Shown: piece after piece, positions 21,330 to 31,173 of the stretch
Numbering within the stretch: the first letter of the stretch is position 1
Layout: every line of letters begins with the position of its first letter
Assembly: GCA_029256325.1 (NCBI GenBank)
Contig: JAQSYD010000080.1
Span: forward strand, 1 to 38,051
Length of the DNA stretch: 38,051 bases
Origin: Clostridia bacterium
Lineage (GTDB): Bacteria > Bacillota > Clostridia > Lutisporales > Lutisporaceae
Reading direction: 5' to 3'
Translations under genes and position numbers: made by a program
The notes under the pieces: generated by a model
Databases searched by the model: none
What the model was told of the DNA's origin: nothing
The model's input: only the letters and a program-made list of their open reading frames with translations

Positions 21330-23279
21330 ATGGAAAAAATCAACAAGGTACTTTCTTTCCCACAGTGCACACAGATTATAAATAACGCCTGTAACGGTGA
21401 TGAGGCGCTGAGCTTTGTCAGAGAAATATCCGCTTTTCACAGGACGCAGGCCTCCCGCGGATACAGAGCTGCTGCAGAGCATGCAGCCAGCCTTTTGCGA
21501 AAAAACGGTATAGATGTTTGTATTCACGGCTATCCCGCAGATGGCAGAACCCACTGCTTTACCCAGAAACTCTTTAAAGAGTGGAATTGTACCGAAGGGT
21601 GGTTAGAGATTACCGTACCATGGCAGGAGCGTATTTCTGATTTCAACCGTGAGGAAATGTCTATTATACAGCGCAGTGCAGATAAGGATTTTTCTAACAT
21701 GGATACCCCTATTATATATGCGGAGGACAGTATTGTTCCCGCAGATTTTAATACTTCCCTTGCAGGTGCAATGCTCTTTGTTGAAAACGGTTTTGATAAA
21801 TGGGTTGACCGTTCTATAGAGCTTGGCGCACTGGGTATCATAACAGTATCTATGCCGGAAATTAAGCCTGTGCGTGTAAATATGAGCGAAGACAAACAAA
21901 TGGCTGACTCCCACGCAAATCTCAGCTTTCATATTTATAGTGAGGAACAGGAAAATAAGCTTTGCGGCTTCGCTATATCTCCCTACAGCGGCAAAAGGCT
22001 ACGTGAAGCTTGCGTAGCTATGGCGGTTGAAGGAAGAATGCCTATGGTACGCTTTAAGGTTTCTGCAACTTTGAAGGAAGGCTGTATAGAAAACGTTGAT
22101 GCTGTTATCCCTGGTGAGACTGATGAGGAAATATTGATGGTAGCACATTTGTGCCACCCACGCTCCAGTGCAAATGATAACGCTTCCGGTGCGGCAGCAT
22201 CAATGGAAGCCATATGTACTCTTGGAAGACTCATCGCAGACGGTGAACTTCCTAGGCCTCGTAGGACAATAAGACTGATGCTTATGCCGGAGTTTACAGG
22301 TACATACGCATTTCTCAAAGAAAACGAGGACAGGCTCTCCAAGATAGTGGCCGGCATTAATCTTGATATGGTAGCGGGATATCAGAACGGTAAGGCGGGT
22401 GCGCTTATTATTGTGGATACACCAGATAGCGCACATTCCTTCTCTGGAGATCTTTCGTCAATTATTATGGACGAGCTTTCAAAGGAATGTACTTTTGGTG
22501 GAAAGGACAGATATGTTCCTCTTTTTCTTGGGGTAAAGGTACCCTTTGCATTTGGAAGTGACCATTATATTCTCTCTGACCCTACAGTGGATATCCCTGC
22601 TGTTGCACTTACACAGTGGCCTGACAAGACCTACCACACAAGTGCCGATAGCCTTGACCATATAGATCCCGCAATGCTTCGCCGCTCTGCAGCTTTAGCA
22701 GGTGCATACTGCTACATATATTCACGTTTTACTGTGGCAGATGCAAAAGTTGTGATACCTGAGGTTTCTTCCAGATTTCTTAAATATATAAGCAGCTTGC
22801 GAAGAAGCAAAGCTTGCAGCGATGCCAAAGAGCGCTGCGAATATTTAAGGGATCTATATTTTGCCACTCTCGACCGGATTTCATCTCTTTTTGATGAAAA
22901 AGAGCTTTGTGAGCTTATGCCGGAGCTTGAGGATGAAAAGAGATTTTTTCTCCAACTTGAACAGATTTCCTGTGGAGGAGGTGAGAAAAAGGTCATGCCA
23001 TCATCTCCCGTTCCCACTCGACTATTCAAGGCACCTCTTTCAATGAGGAGCATAATCGGAGATATGACATCTGATGAAAAACAAAGACTTTGTGATTTGC
23101 GATGCAAATATCCAAGTCTTGATTCTTTGGATGACTACATTATGTATGAAGCTGATGGCAAAAGGACCTTAGCGGATATTGCATGCCGTGTATATTTCCA
23201 GACAGGTACGGAATGTGGTAAATATGTTAAAGAGCTTTTTGGAATGTTGACTGACCTCGGTCTTGTAAAGCTCAATTGA
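21330..23279 (+). CDS. M28-type zinc aminopeptidase with DUF4910/PA-like domains
   Basis: 649 residues with AAAGGAGGTC before the ATG. An N-terminal domain with a PA-like insert (about 120-250) precedes the M28/DUF4910 peptidase core. Metal and catalytic residues are visible: His273/His276 and Asp283 (VAHLCHPRSSANDNASG), Glu321 (MPEFTGTY), Asp346 (NLDMVAG) and His436 (TYHTSADSLD). The last ~200 residues end in a winged-helix-like part (RTLADIACRVY, VKELFGMLTDLGLVKL). There is no signal peptide, so it should act in the cytoplasm on imported peptides. It is the first gene of the operon, directly behind the promoter and CodY-box-like sites. Confidence 0.85.
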   Translation: MEKINKVLSFPQCTQIINNACNGDEALSFVREISAFHRTQASRGYRAAAEHAASLLRKNGIDVCIHGYPADGRTHCFTQKLFKEWNCTEGWLEITVPWQERISDFNREEMSIIQRSADKDFSNMDTPIIYAEDSIVPADFNTSLAGAMLFVENGFDKWVDRSIELGALGIITVSMPEIKPVRVNMSEDKQMADSHANLSFHIYSEEQENKLCGFAISPYSGKRLREACVAMAVEGRMPMVRFKVSATLKEGCIENVDAVIPGETDEEILMVAHLCHPRSSANDNASGAAASMEAICTLGRLIADGELPRPRRTIRLMLMPEFTGTYAFLKENEDRLSKIVAGINLDMVAGYQNGKAGALIIVDTPDSAHSFSGDLSSIIMDELSKECTFGGKDRYVPLFLGVKVPFAFGSDHYILSDPTVDIPAVALTQWPDKTYHTSADSLDHIDPAMLRRSAALAGAYCYIYSRFTVADAKVVIPEVSSRFLKYISSLRRSKACSDAKERCEYLRDLYFATLDRISSLFDEKELCELMPELEDEKRFFLQLEQISCGGGEKKVMPSSPVPTRLFKAPLSMRSIIGDMTSDEKQRLCDLRCKYPSLDSLDDYIMYEADGKRTLADIACRVYFQTGTECGKYVKELFGMLTDLGLVKLN

Positions 23280-23352
23280 TGCATTTTATCAACATAGTAT
23301 GTTAGTACTTTTCGAGCTTAAACTCTCGGAAACTGAAAGGATAGATAAAGGA

Positions 23353-24570
23353 ATGATTACAGAAAAAATGACGCAGGCTTTCCAAAAGGCCGAAGGAGGG
23401 CTTTTTTCCGCAGTGGAAAAAGCGGATGTCGGCGACGCGGTCCTCAAGATGTGCGAGCGCGGCGTGGCACTAATGGCCTGGGCAGACCCTTTCTACCCCA
23501 ATCCATCCGTTCCGCCGCATGTTGCACAGGCGATGGCGAACTCAATCAATAGCGGCTTTGCAAGCCATTATACTGTGCCTATAGGTAACAGTGAGCTTAA
23601 GGTAGAGATAGCAAAAAAGCTTAAAAGAGTAAATGGAATGGATGTGGAACCTCAAAGGAATATCCTTATTACACCCGGTTCCGACGCAGGTCTGTTCTTT
23701 GCCATGCTTCCCTTTATAAATAAAGGTGATGAAATAATGATAATAGACCCCAGCTACCCCAACAATTTCCAAAATACGGAAATTCTCGGAGGCATAGTGG
23801 TGCGTATCCCAGTTTACGCAGAAGACAGCTATCAGTTCAGGATTGAGGAATTTGAAAAACGTATTACTCCTAAAACAAAAATGATAGTACTCACAAATCC
23901 AAATAACCCGACAACCGTTGTCTACCGTAGAGAAAAGCTGATGAGGCTTGCAGAATTTGTGATAAAAAACGATCTCGTTGTTGTAGTTGACCAAGCTTTT
24001 GAGCAGCCGTGTTTTGACGGTGTACAGATGGTCTCAATAGCTAATTTGCCTGGCATGTGGGAGCGTACCGTTTCCGTCTTTTCCATTTCCAAGAATATGG
24101 GATTAAGCGGTCTGCGTGTGGGATATATAGTTGCTGATGACAAAATCATCGATAAAATGTATGGAACAGCCGTTACCGTAATTGGAGCTACAAATACATC
24201 TGCACAGGCGGGAGCTATTGCAGCTTTGCGTGACGACAGCTTTATGGAGGCTTACTTCCAAAGTTTCGACAGACGCAGAAAAATCGTATACGAGCTTCTC
24301 CACGATGTTCCCGGCGTTTCTATGATTATGCCGGAGTCCGGTTTTCTTTCCTGGGTGGATGTTTCCCGTTTGGGTGTAGAGAGTGAAATAGTGTCTTACC
24401 TCAATGAGGAAGCGCTTGTGGCAATAAATTCCGGCGTTCCTTATGGAAACGAGGGCAGGGGTCATATACGTATCGTCCACGGTGTCCTTAGTGAAGAGCA
24501 GCTGCATGAGGCAGTAATGCGAATGAGAAAAGCACTCATTAAACTTGCAGACAAAAAAGGTATAAGATAA
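23353..24570 (+). CDS. PLP-dependent aminotransferase, class I/II
   Basis: 405 residues from the ATG at 23353, which has GAAAGG and AAAGG ahead; an in-frame ATG at 23299 has no ribosome site. Fold-type I features are present: DPSYPNN near the cofactor pocket, LTNPNNPTT, Asp in VVVDQAFEQP, the PLP lysine in SISKNMGLSGLRVGY, and the C-terminal Arg in GHIRIVHG. It transfers an amino group from an amino acid to a 2-oxo acid; the substrate is not readable. Coupled to peptide uptake and hydrolysis it probably handles the released amino acids. RidA at the operon end would clear reactive enamines from such PLP chemistry. Confidence 0.85.
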   Translation: MITEKMTQAFQKAEGGLFSAVEKADVGDAVLKMCERGVALMAWADPFYPNPSVPPHVAQAMANSINSGFASHYTVPIGNSELKVEIAKKLKRVNGMDVEPQRNILITPGSDAGLFFAMLPFINKGDEIMIIDPSYPNNFQNTEILGGIVVRIPVYAEDSYQFRIEEFEKRITPKTKMIVLTNPNNPTTVVYRREKLMRLAEFVIKNDLVVVVDQAFEQPCFDGVQMVSIANLPGMWERTVSVFSISKNMGLSGLRVGYIVADDKIIDKMYGTAVTVIGATNTSAQAGAIAALRDDSFMEAYFQSFDRRRKIVYELLHDVPGVSMIMPESGFLSWVDVSRLGVESEIVSYLNEEALVAINSGVPYGNEGRGHIRIVHGVLSEEQLHEAVMRMRKALIKLADKKGIR

Positions 24571-24637
24571 CCAAAATAAACAATGTGTTTTATCTATATA
24601 GATTTTTATACTAAAACCATTTTAAGGGGTGAACAAT

Positions 24638-25606
24638 TTGTCAAGGTATATCGGTAAAAGACTTCTGATGATGATACCCGTACTGCTTGGCGTTATCGTA
24701 GTTGTTTTTTCAATTATGTATATGACGCCCGGCGATCCTGCTAGAATGATTCTGGGTGAAGCAGCACCAGCTTCGGCAGTTGAAGAACTCAGCGAAACTC
24801 TCGGACTTAATGACTCATATTTTGTACAGCTGCTGCGCTATGTCAAGGACGTAGTATTTAGATTCGATCTTGGCAACTCCTATGCATCCAAGAAGCCGGT
24901 AATAAATGAAATTTTGGAGAGATTCCCAACCACTATTCTTCTTGCGACACTCAGTGTAGTAATTTCGGTCGTTGTTGGCGTATCTATGGGGATTGTTTCC
25001 GCTACCAAGCAATATTCTATATTTGACAAGATAGCAACGAGCATCTCCCTGCTTGGCGTATCCATGCCGACATTCTGGGCAGGACTTATGGCAGTAATTA
25101 TATTTTCAGTCCATCTAAGATGGCTGCCGGCTTCCGGGTCCTATGGCTGGCAGTACTGGATCCTTCCATCGTTGACATTAGGCCTTTCAAGCTCTGCTAC
25201 TATTATGAGAATGACGAGATCGAGCATGCTTGAAGTAATTCGTCAGGATTATATACGTACAGCAAGAGCAAAAGGGCAAAATGAGCGTGTAGTTATCATC
25301 TATCACGCCCTCAAAAACGCTATGATACCTGTCGTTACTGTAATTGGAATGCGTTTTGGCACACTCCTTGGAGGTTCAGTGCTTATCGAATCCGTTTTTG
25401 CTATTCCAGGGCTTGGCAAGTTTATCATAGACAGCATAAATATGAGAGATAACCCTGTTGTACAGGGAGGCGTTCTCCTTCTCGCTCTATCTTTTAGTAT
25501 TTGTAACCTTCTGGTAGATATCCTGTATGGATTTATCGATCCCAGAATTAAGTCCCAGTACAAACTTTCCAAGAAAAGGGGGCCAAAATTGAATGTCGAA
25601 GCGTAA
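24638..25606 (+). CDS. Oligo/dipeptide ABC transporter permease (OppB/DppB family)
   Basis: 322 residues from the TTG at 24638; AAGGGGTG (24624-24631) is 6 bases ahead, so the GTG at 24629 is part of the ribosome site. The N-terminus (RYIGKRLLMMIPVLLGVIVV) is the OppB signature helix, followed by PGDPA and about five further helices. The EAA loop is TARAKGQNERVVIIYHALKN. It forms the membrane channel with the next gene product. The 3' end overlaps that gene by 14 bases. Confidence 0.9.
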   Translation: MSRYIGKRLLMMIPVLLGVIVVVFSIMYMTPGDPARMILGEAAPASAVEELSETLGLNDSYFVQLLRYVKDVVFRFDLGNSYASKKPVINEILERFPTTILLATLSVVISVVVGVSMGIVSATKQYSIFDKIATSISLLGVSMPTFWAGLMAVIIFSVHLRWLPASGSYGWQYWILPSLTLGLSSSATIMRMTRSSMLEVIRQDYIRTARAKGQNERVVIIYHALKNAMIPVVTVIGMRFGTLLGGSVLIESVFAIPGLGKFIIDSINMRDNPVVQGGVLLLALSFSICNLLVDILYGFIDPRIKSQYKLSKKRGPKLNVEA

Positions 25607-26462
25607 TGAAAAAGGTGTAAAAAGTAGCTTTTGGTATGACGCTTGGCACCGTCTAAAAAAGAACAAAAGCGCAATGTTTGCTCTCATTATACTTGCTGCT
25701 ATGATAGTTTGTGCAATATTTGCAGATTACATTAGCCCCTATCCATATGATCTTCAGGACTACAGCCATACATTTGAGTTTCCCGGCGAACAGCACCTTC
25801 TTGGTACCGACAACTTCGGACGCGATATACTCAGCCGTATCATTTACGGAAGCCGTATATCCCTCCTTGTAGGATTTTCTTCTATTATAGCCGCAATTAT
25901 CTTTGGCGGTTTGCTTGGGGCTATTTCGGGATACTATGGCGGCAAAACGGATAATATTCTTATGCGTGCTATGGATATTCTTATGGCTATCCCAGGTATG
26001 CTGCTCGCAATATCTCTTGCAGCAGCTCTAAAGCCAGGACTGATTAACCTTGTAATAGCCATTGCTATTGCTGATATTCCCGGATATGCCCGTGTAGTTC
26101 GTGCTTCTGTTCTTACTATAAAGGAACAGGAATACATAGAAGCAGCACAATGCATAGGCGCCTCAGATTTAAGAATAATTCTCAAACATATCATACCCAA
26201 CTGTCTTGCACCTATTATTGTTCAGGCAACTCTGGGTATGGCAGGCGCTATACTTTCCGCTTCCGCACTGAGCTTCCTTGGGCTTGGCATACAGCCTCCT
26301 ACACCGGAATGGGGTTCTATGCTTTCATCCGCAAGACAGTACATTAGAACTTATTGGCATATGACCACCTTCCCCGGAGTTGCCATTATGATTACAATCT
26401 TTGCTTTGAACGTACTGGGCGACGGCCTGCGTGATGCATTAGATCCCCGTCTTAAGAATTAA
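25593..26462 (+). CDS. Oligo/dipeptide ABC transporter permease (OppC/DppC family)
   Basis: 289 residues with AAAAGGGGG upstream of the ATG. Typical OppC features: the N-terminal helix (KNKSAMFALIILAAMIVCAI), HLLGTDNFGRDILSRIIYGS, and the EAA loop EAAQCIGASDLRIILKHIIP. It has six predicted transmembrane helices and ends DGLRDALDPRLKN, which is standard. It pairs with the OppB-type permease encoded just before it (14-base overlap) and is followed after 15 bases by the ATPase genes. Confidence 0.9.
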   Translation: MSKRNEKGVKSSFWYDAWHRLKKNKSAMFALIILAAMIVCAIFADYISPYPYDLQDYSHTFEFPGEQHLLGTDNFGRDILSRIIYGSRISLLVGFSSIIAAIIFGGLLGAISGYYGGKTDNILMRAMDILMAIPGMLLAISLAAALKPGLINLVIAIAIADIPGYARVVRASVLTIKEQEYIEAAQCIGASDLRIILKHIIPNCLAPIIVQATLGMAGAILSASALSFLGLGIQPPTPEWGSMLSSARQYIRTYWHMTTFPGVAIMITIFALNVLGDGLRDALDPRLKN

Positions 26463-26477
26463 GGAGGACATAGTATA

Positions 26478-27452
26478 ATGGACAATATTATTGAAATAAA
26501 GAATCTTACTATTCAATATAAAACCGATGAGCGTACCGTGGAAGCCGTAAACAGGCTGAACCTTACCCTCGCACGCGGTGAAAGCCTTGGTCTTGTTGGT
26601 GAAACAGGGGCGGGCAAAACTACCACTGCTTTAGGTATTATGGGGCTTATCCCTAATCCTCCAGGAATAGTTACTGAGGGCGAAATTATTTTTGAGGGTG
26701 AAGATCTCCTTAAGATCAACAAGCATAAGCTCAGAGCTGTCCGTGGTAAAAAAATATCCATGATATTTCAGGATCCAATGACTTCCTTAAATCCTGTTGC
26801 AACCGTAGGTGATCAGATTGCAGAGAGTATCCGTATCCACGAAAAGCTTTCCCGTGCCGATGCCACTATAAAGGCGAAGGAAATGCTTGAGCTTGTTGGT
26901 ATACCCGGAGAACGTTATGCTGAATATCCCCATCAGTTTTCCGGTGGAATGAAACAGCGTGTTATCATCGCTATCGCTCTTTCCTGCAACCCTAAATTGC
27001 TTCTTGCGGACGAGCCTACCACTGCGTTGGATGTTACTATTCAGGCACAGGTTCTTGACCTTATTGCAAAGCTGAAGAAAGAGCAAAATACATCAATGAT
27101 ATTAATTACTCATGATCTTGGTGTTGTTGCCGAGGTGTGCGACAAGGTTGCTATCATGTATGCAGGCGAGATAGTGGAATACGGTTCTCTCACACAGATA
27201 TATGATAACACGTGCCACCCATATACAAAGGGACTATTTGGTTCGATTCCCGATCTTGAATCTAAAGCTGACAGGCTTAACCCTATCCCTGGACTAATGC
27301 CTGATCCCGCAAACCTTCCCAAGGGCTGCAGCTTTGAACCCCGTTGTACCTGCTCTTGCGAGAAATGTAAAAGCAACAATCCCCATATGGTGGAGGTAGA
27401 GGCGGGGCATTTTGTAAAATGCTTTAACTATGTGAAAGGAGGGAACGCGTAA
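26478..27452 (+). CDS. Oligo/dipeptide ABC transporter ATPase (OppD/DppD family)
   Basis: 324 residues with AAGGAGGAC before the ATG. Walker A GETGAGKTT, Q-loop FQDPMTSLNP, signature FSGGMKQRV, Walker B LLLADEPTTALD and the switch His in LITHDLG are all intact. The C-terminal extension with four Cys (GCSFEPRCTCSCEKC) is the peptide-transporter OppD/F tail, which in some members binds an iron-sulfur cluster. It ends in an ATG overlap with the next ATPase gene (shared base 27452). It drives import from the inner face of the membrane. Confidence 0.92.
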   Translation: MDNIIEIKNLTIQYKTDERTVEAVNRLNLTLARGESLGLVGETGAGKTTTALGIMGLIPNPPGIVTEGEIIFEGEDLLKINKHKLRAVRGKKISMIFQDPMTSLNPVATVGDQIAESIRIHEKLSRADATIKAKEMLELVGIPGERYAEYPHQFSGGMKQRVIIAIALSCNPKLLLADEPTTALDVTIQAQVLDLIAKLKKEQNTSMILITHDLGVVAEVCDKVAIMYAGEIVEYGSLTQIYDNTCHPYTKGLFGSIPDLESKADRLNPIPGLMPDPANLPKGCSFEPRCTCSCEKCKSNNPHMVEVEAGHFVKCFNYVKGGNA

Positions 27453-28399
27453 TGTCTGAGCTGCTTAGAGTAGAAAACCTGAAAAAATACTTCAAAACTC
27501 CAAAAGGCCTTCTCCACGCTGTGGACGATGTTTCCTTCTCCATAGAAAAGGGCGAAACACTGGGCGTTGTAGGTGAATCAGGCTGTGGTAAATCCACCCT
27601 TGGCCGCTGTATTATTCATCTTCTCGAGCCTACAGACGGAAAGGTTTTCTTCGAGGGCGAGAATATTACTAATATCAGTGGTGCTAGGCTTAAGGAATCC
27701 AGAAAAGATATGCAGATGATATTTCAGGATCCCTTCTCTTCCATAAACCCCCGGATGACTGTTAAGAGCATAATTGAGGAGCCTATGGTAATCCATAAAA
27801 TACACAATGGAGACAAGGCAAAGCAGGGGAAAGCGGTACTTGAGATAATGGAAACAGTAGGACTTGCAGAACGTCTTGCTGATTCTTATCCACATGAGCT
27901 TGACGGTGGGCGCCGACAGAGAATAGGCATAGCTCGTGCTCTTGCATTGGAGCCTAAGTTTATTGTCTGCGACGAGCCGGTATCTGCACTTGATGTTTCT
28001 ATCCAGGCGCAGATACTTAATCTTATGCAGGATCTTCAGGAGCAGAGAGGTCTTACCTATATATTCATAACTCATGATCTCTCGGTGGTTAAGCACATAT
28101 CCGATAATATTTGCGTTATGTATCTGGGTACACTGGTGGAAAAATGTACCTCGGATAAGCTGTTTGAAAAACAGTTCCACCCTTATACTCAGGCGCTCCT
28201 CTCTGCTATCCCTATAGCGAAAGCAAATATAAAGAGAGAGCGTATACTCCTTAAGGGTGAGATAACTTCCCCGATAAACCCTGCTCCGGGATGCCGTTTT
28301 GCACCCCGCTGCCTTTATGCAAAGACTGAGTGCTTCAATCGCCAGCCTGAGCTTAAAGAGCTTGAACCGGGTCATTTTGTAGCATGTCATCTCTATTGA
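27452..28399 (+). CDS. Oligo/dipeptide ABC transporter ATPase (OppF/DppF family)
   Basis: 315 residues with AAAGGAGGG before the ATG. Walker A GESGCGKST, Q-loop FQDPFSSINP, Walker B FIVCDEPVSALD and switch His FITHDLS are intact. The signature motif reads ELDGGRRQR, with Asp where LSGGQ has Ser and Arg where it has Gln. The C-terminal Cys-rich tail (GCRFAPRCLYAKTEC) is family-typical. It forms a heterodimer with the preceding ATPase. The signature change may make one of the two ATP sites weak, as in many asymmetric ABC pairs. Confidence 0.92.
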   Translation: MSELLRVENLKKYFKTPKGLLHAVDDVSFSIEKGETLGVVGESGCGKSTLGRCIIHLLEPTDGKVFFEGENITNISGARLKESRKDMQMIFQDPFSSINPRMTVKSIIEEPMVIHKIHNGDKAKQGKAVLEIMETVGLAERLADSYPHELDGGRRQRIGIARALALEPKFIVCDEPVSALDVSIQAQILNLMQDLQEQRGLTYIFITHDLSVVKHISDNICVMYLGTLVEKCTSDKLFEKQFHPYTQALLSAIPIAKANIKRERILLKGEITSPINPAPGCRFAPRCLYAKTECFNRQPELKELEPGHFVACHLY

Positions 28400-28464
28400 T
28401 TTCTATTGTTAAGCCAGCATACGATGCTGTTTTATAAAAAATAAACTTATAAAGGAGAATTAAG

Positions 28465-30012
28465 ATGAAAAAGTTAAGAAACGCGCTTGCAGCTATGCTT
28501 ATCATTGCTATGTTATTTACAATAGGCTGCAGTGCAAAAACAGACCCAACTGTTTCCAACACTGATACGCCCAAAGAAGTAAAGGACACAATCGTAATTG
28601 CCCAGGGTGCAGATGCAAAGTCTCTTGATCCGTATGGAACAACAGACTCCCCGGCAGGTCGTGTAATGAGCAGCATTTTTGACACCCTTGTTACCCGCGA
28701 TGATGAGGGCAACGTGGCACCATGTCTTGCAGAGAGCTGGGAAGTTGTTGATGATAAAACATATATCTTTCATCTGAGAAAAGGGGTTAAGTTCCACAAT
28801 GGTGAAGAGTTTAAGGCAAGCGATATAGCCTTCTCTTTCTCCAAAATTGCTGAGTCTCCACATGCGGAATCCATCAGAGCAACAATTGACTTTGAAAATT
28901 CCAAGGCTATAGATGACTACACATTTGAAATGAAGATGACTGAGCCATTTGGACCTATCCTCAACCACCTTAGCCACAATGTTATGTCCATTGTAAATGA
29001 AAAGGCTTACACAGAAGCAGGCGATAAGGTCGGTCAGAACCCTGTAGGCACAGGCCCCTATAAGTTTGTAAGCTGGGCAACTGGTGATAGAATCGATCTT
29101 ATTGCCAACGAAGATTACTGGGGCAATAAACCTCAAACAAAGAACGTTGTATTTCGTAACATACCTGAGATTGCAAGCCGTTCCATCGAAGTGGAAACAG
29201 GCGGAATCGATATTACTATAGGTGCACAGACCTCTGAGCTTGACCGCCTTGAAGCAAATAAGGACGTCAAGGTATTCAGGCGTAAAGCTTCCACAGTCAA
29301 CTTCCTTGCCTTCAATTGCAGCAAGGCTCCCTTTGATAACGTTAAGGTAAGACAGGCCATTAATATGGCAATCAATAAGGACGCTATCTTCAAGGTTGTT
29401 TATCAGGGTGTTGGTGCAGTTGCTACCGCTCCTATGAGCAGTGTCGTATGGGCTTACAATGACAAGCTCGCTCCTCATGAATACAATGTAGAGAAGGCAA
29501 AAGCTCTCCTGGCAGAGGCTGGATATCCGAATGGTCTTGAAGTTACTATCGCATGCGACCAGAACCAGGAGCGTCTTGATACCGCTGAAATGGCTCAGGC
29601 ACAACTAGCTGAGATAGGGGTAAACGTAAAGATCGAAACTCTTGAACGTGGTGCATTTATCGACCAGGTAATCGCAGGAACTCTTGATATGTTCGGTCTT
29701 GGCTGGAACTCCGATACAGGCGACCCAGACTATGCCCTTTATGCTTCTTTCCATTCCTCTATGCATGGTGCAGGAGGCAACATGTCCTTTTACACAAATG
29801 AGAAGGTTGATGAGCTTCTTGAAACCGGTCGTACCTCAACAGATGCAGAGATTAGGAAGCAGGCATATCTTGAGGCGCAACAAATCGTTTGGGAAGAAGT
29901 CCCATGCGTATTCCTCCAGTGCCCTGAAGATGTTATAGTCTATAATTCCGGTATACAGGACTTTGGCGTTTATAATGACGGTCAACTGAAGCTTGAGAAT
30001 TTCCACTTCTAA
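28465..30012 (+). CDS. Peptide-binding lipoprotein, solute-binding family 5
   Basis: 515 residues with AAAGGAG before the ATG. It has a lipoprotein signal: KKLRNALAAMLIIAMLFTIG, then Cys22, the likely lipidated residue. The mature part has SBP family 5 blocks: GADAKSLDPYGTTD, VTRDDEGNVAPCLAESWEV, FHLRKGVKFHNGEEF, NPVGTGPYKFVSW, NEDYWGNKPQ, FDNVKVRQAINMAINKDAI. It captures peptides outside the membrane for the Opp/Dpp-like permease encoded before it. The C-terminus is complete. Specificity is not readable. It lies 65 bases behind the last ATPase gene, and a GC-rich hairpin follows. Confidence 0.93.
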   Translation: MKKLRNALAAMLIIAMLFTIGCSAKTDPTVSNTDTPKEVKDTIVIAQGADAKSLDPYGTTDSPAGRVMSSIFDTLVTRDDEGNVAPCLAESWEVVDDKTYIFHLRKGVKFHNGEEFKASDIAFSFSKIAESPHAESIRATIDFENSKAIDDYTFEMKMTEPFGPILNHLSHNVMSIVNEKAYTEAGDKVGQNPVGTGPYKFVSWATGDRIDLIANEDYWGNKPQTKNVVFRNIPEIASRSIEVETGGIDITIGAQTSELDRLEANKDVKVFRRKASTVNFLAFNCSKAPFDNVKVRQAINMAINKDAIFKVVYQGVGAVATAPMSSVVWAYNDKLAPHEYNVEKAKALLAEAGYPNGLEVTIACDQNQERLDTAEMAQAQLAEIGVNVKIETLERGAFIDQVIAGTLDMFGLGWNSDTGDPDYALYASFHSSMHGAGGNMSFYTNEKVDELLETGRTSTDAEIRKQAYLEAQQIVWEEVPCVFLQCPEDVIVYNSGIQDFGVYNDGQLKLENFHF

Positions 30013-30028
30013 TTTCTCTTATAGTGAC

Positions 30029-30053
30029 AGCTCCCCCTTTTTAGGCGGGGGCT
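30029..30053 (+). terminator. Intercistronic GC-rich hairpin after the binding-protein gene
   Basis: AGCTCCC and GGGGGCT pair around a short loop between the lipoprotein and the M24 peptidase gene. It has no long T run. Such hairpins often stabilise the abundant binding-protein mRNA or act as partial terminators. Confidence 0.55.
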
Positions 30054-30085
30054 GCCTCCCTTTTACCGCAATGAAAGGAGATCAA

Positions 30086-31156
30086 ATGAACAAAACTAAC
30101 TCTGTGCAGAAATTTGTAATAGAAAATGATCTCGAGGCCGCACTTGTATACAATCCTGCAAACAGGCGGTATTTAAGCGGTTTTACGGGCAGCACAGGCT
30201 ATGTACTTTTAACCCCTGCTGCAAGTTTGTTTCTTTCAGATTTCCGCTATGTAGAACAGGCTCAGAATGAATGCAAAGGGTATGAGGTTATCCCAATAAA
30301 AGGCGAGGATGATGTATTTGCCTATCTGAAAGAAAAGAAAATAGCAAGGCTTGGTGTGGAGAGAGATTTTATGACGCTGCGCTTTGCTGATGCTCTTCGC
30401 ATTGCAGGCGGTATAGAAAAAGCAGCAGGCATAGACGGCCTTATAGCTAACCTTCGGATGATAAAGGACGATGCCGAGCTTTTTAAAATACGCCGTGCCT
30501 GTGAGATAACCGATCTTGCCTTTGAGTATATCCTTACACAGATACACGAGGGTATGACAGAAGCGGAAATAGATTTTGAGCTGCAAAGCTATATGCGTAA
30601 GTTTTCAGAAGTGGAGCGGATGGCTGAGAGATTTATTGTAGCAAGCGGCGAACACGGTTCTCTGCCACACGGCATTGCAGGAGCACGAAAAGTGAGAAAT
30701 GGCGAGTTTATAACGATGGATTTTGGCTGCAACTGCGGCGGTTACTGGTCAGATGTTACACGCACTGTGTGTCTCGGCAAGGCGGACGAAAAACAAAAAG
30801 AAATATATTCCATAGTTCGTGCAGCACAGGAGGCTGCAATAAACATTGCGAGAGCTGGGGTAGCTGGGCGTGAGCTCGATACAGCAGCCCGCAGTGTCAT
30901 AGAAAACGCCGGCTATGGCAAGTATTTCGGTCATGGTCTAGGTCACAGCTTTGGTATAGATATCCATGAATCACCACGCTCTGCGCAGAACGCCCAGGGA
31001 GATATTACCTTGAAATCAGGAATGACGATGACCGTAGAGCCTGGCATCTATATTCCTGGCTGGGGTGGTGTTAGAATAGAAGATGATATCATAATAAGCG
31101 AAAACGGCTGTGTTAACCTTACAGGTGCCTGCAAGGAGCTTATAGAAATTTACTAG
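30086..31156 (+). CDS. Xaa-Pro aminopeptidase/dipeptidase, M24B family
   Basis: 356 residues from the ATG at 30086, chosen because AAAGGAG lies 6 bases ahead; a longer in-frame ORF from 29993 overlaps the previous gene and has no ribosome site. It has an N-terminal creatinase-like domain (1-120) and a pita-bread catalytic domain. The five metal ligands are Asp212 (TMDFGCN), Asp223 (YWSDVTRT), His287 (GHGLGHSFG), Glu318 (TVEPGIY) and Glu332 (VRIEDDI). It would cleave peptides with proline in second position, completing hydrolysis of imported peptides. It is of the PepQ/PepP type and cytoplasmic. Confidence 0.9.
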   Translation: MNKTNSVQKFVIENDLEAALVYNPANRRYLSGFTGSTGYVLLTPAASLFLSDFRYVEQAQNECKGYEVIPIKGEDDVFAYLKEKKIARLGVERDFMTLRFADALRIAGGIEKAAGIDGLIANLRMIKDDAELFKIRRACEITDLAFEYILTQIHEGMTEAEIDFELQSYMRKFSEVERMAERFIVASGEHGSLPHGIAGARKVRNGEFITMDFGCNCGGYWSDVTRTVCLGKADEKQKEIYSIVRAAQEAAINIARAGVAGRELDTAARSVIENAGYGKYFGHGLGHSFGIDIHESPRSAQNAQGDITLKSGMTMTVEPGIYIPGWGGVRIEDDIIISENGCVNLTGACKELIEIY

Positions 31157-31173
31157 AAGGAGTGTAATTCAAG

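Noticed and set aside
28513-29604. 363-codon open frame antisense to the peptide-binding protein gene
   Set aside because: Shadow of a well-supported gene; Cys/Ile-rich nonsense composition and no ribosome site. The same holds for the long antisense frame at 27578-28390.
29993-30085. Upstream extension of the M24B peptidase gene
   Set aside because: It overlaps the end of the binding-protein gene, crosses the intercistronic hairpin and has no ribosome site; the ATG at 30086 has a strong one.
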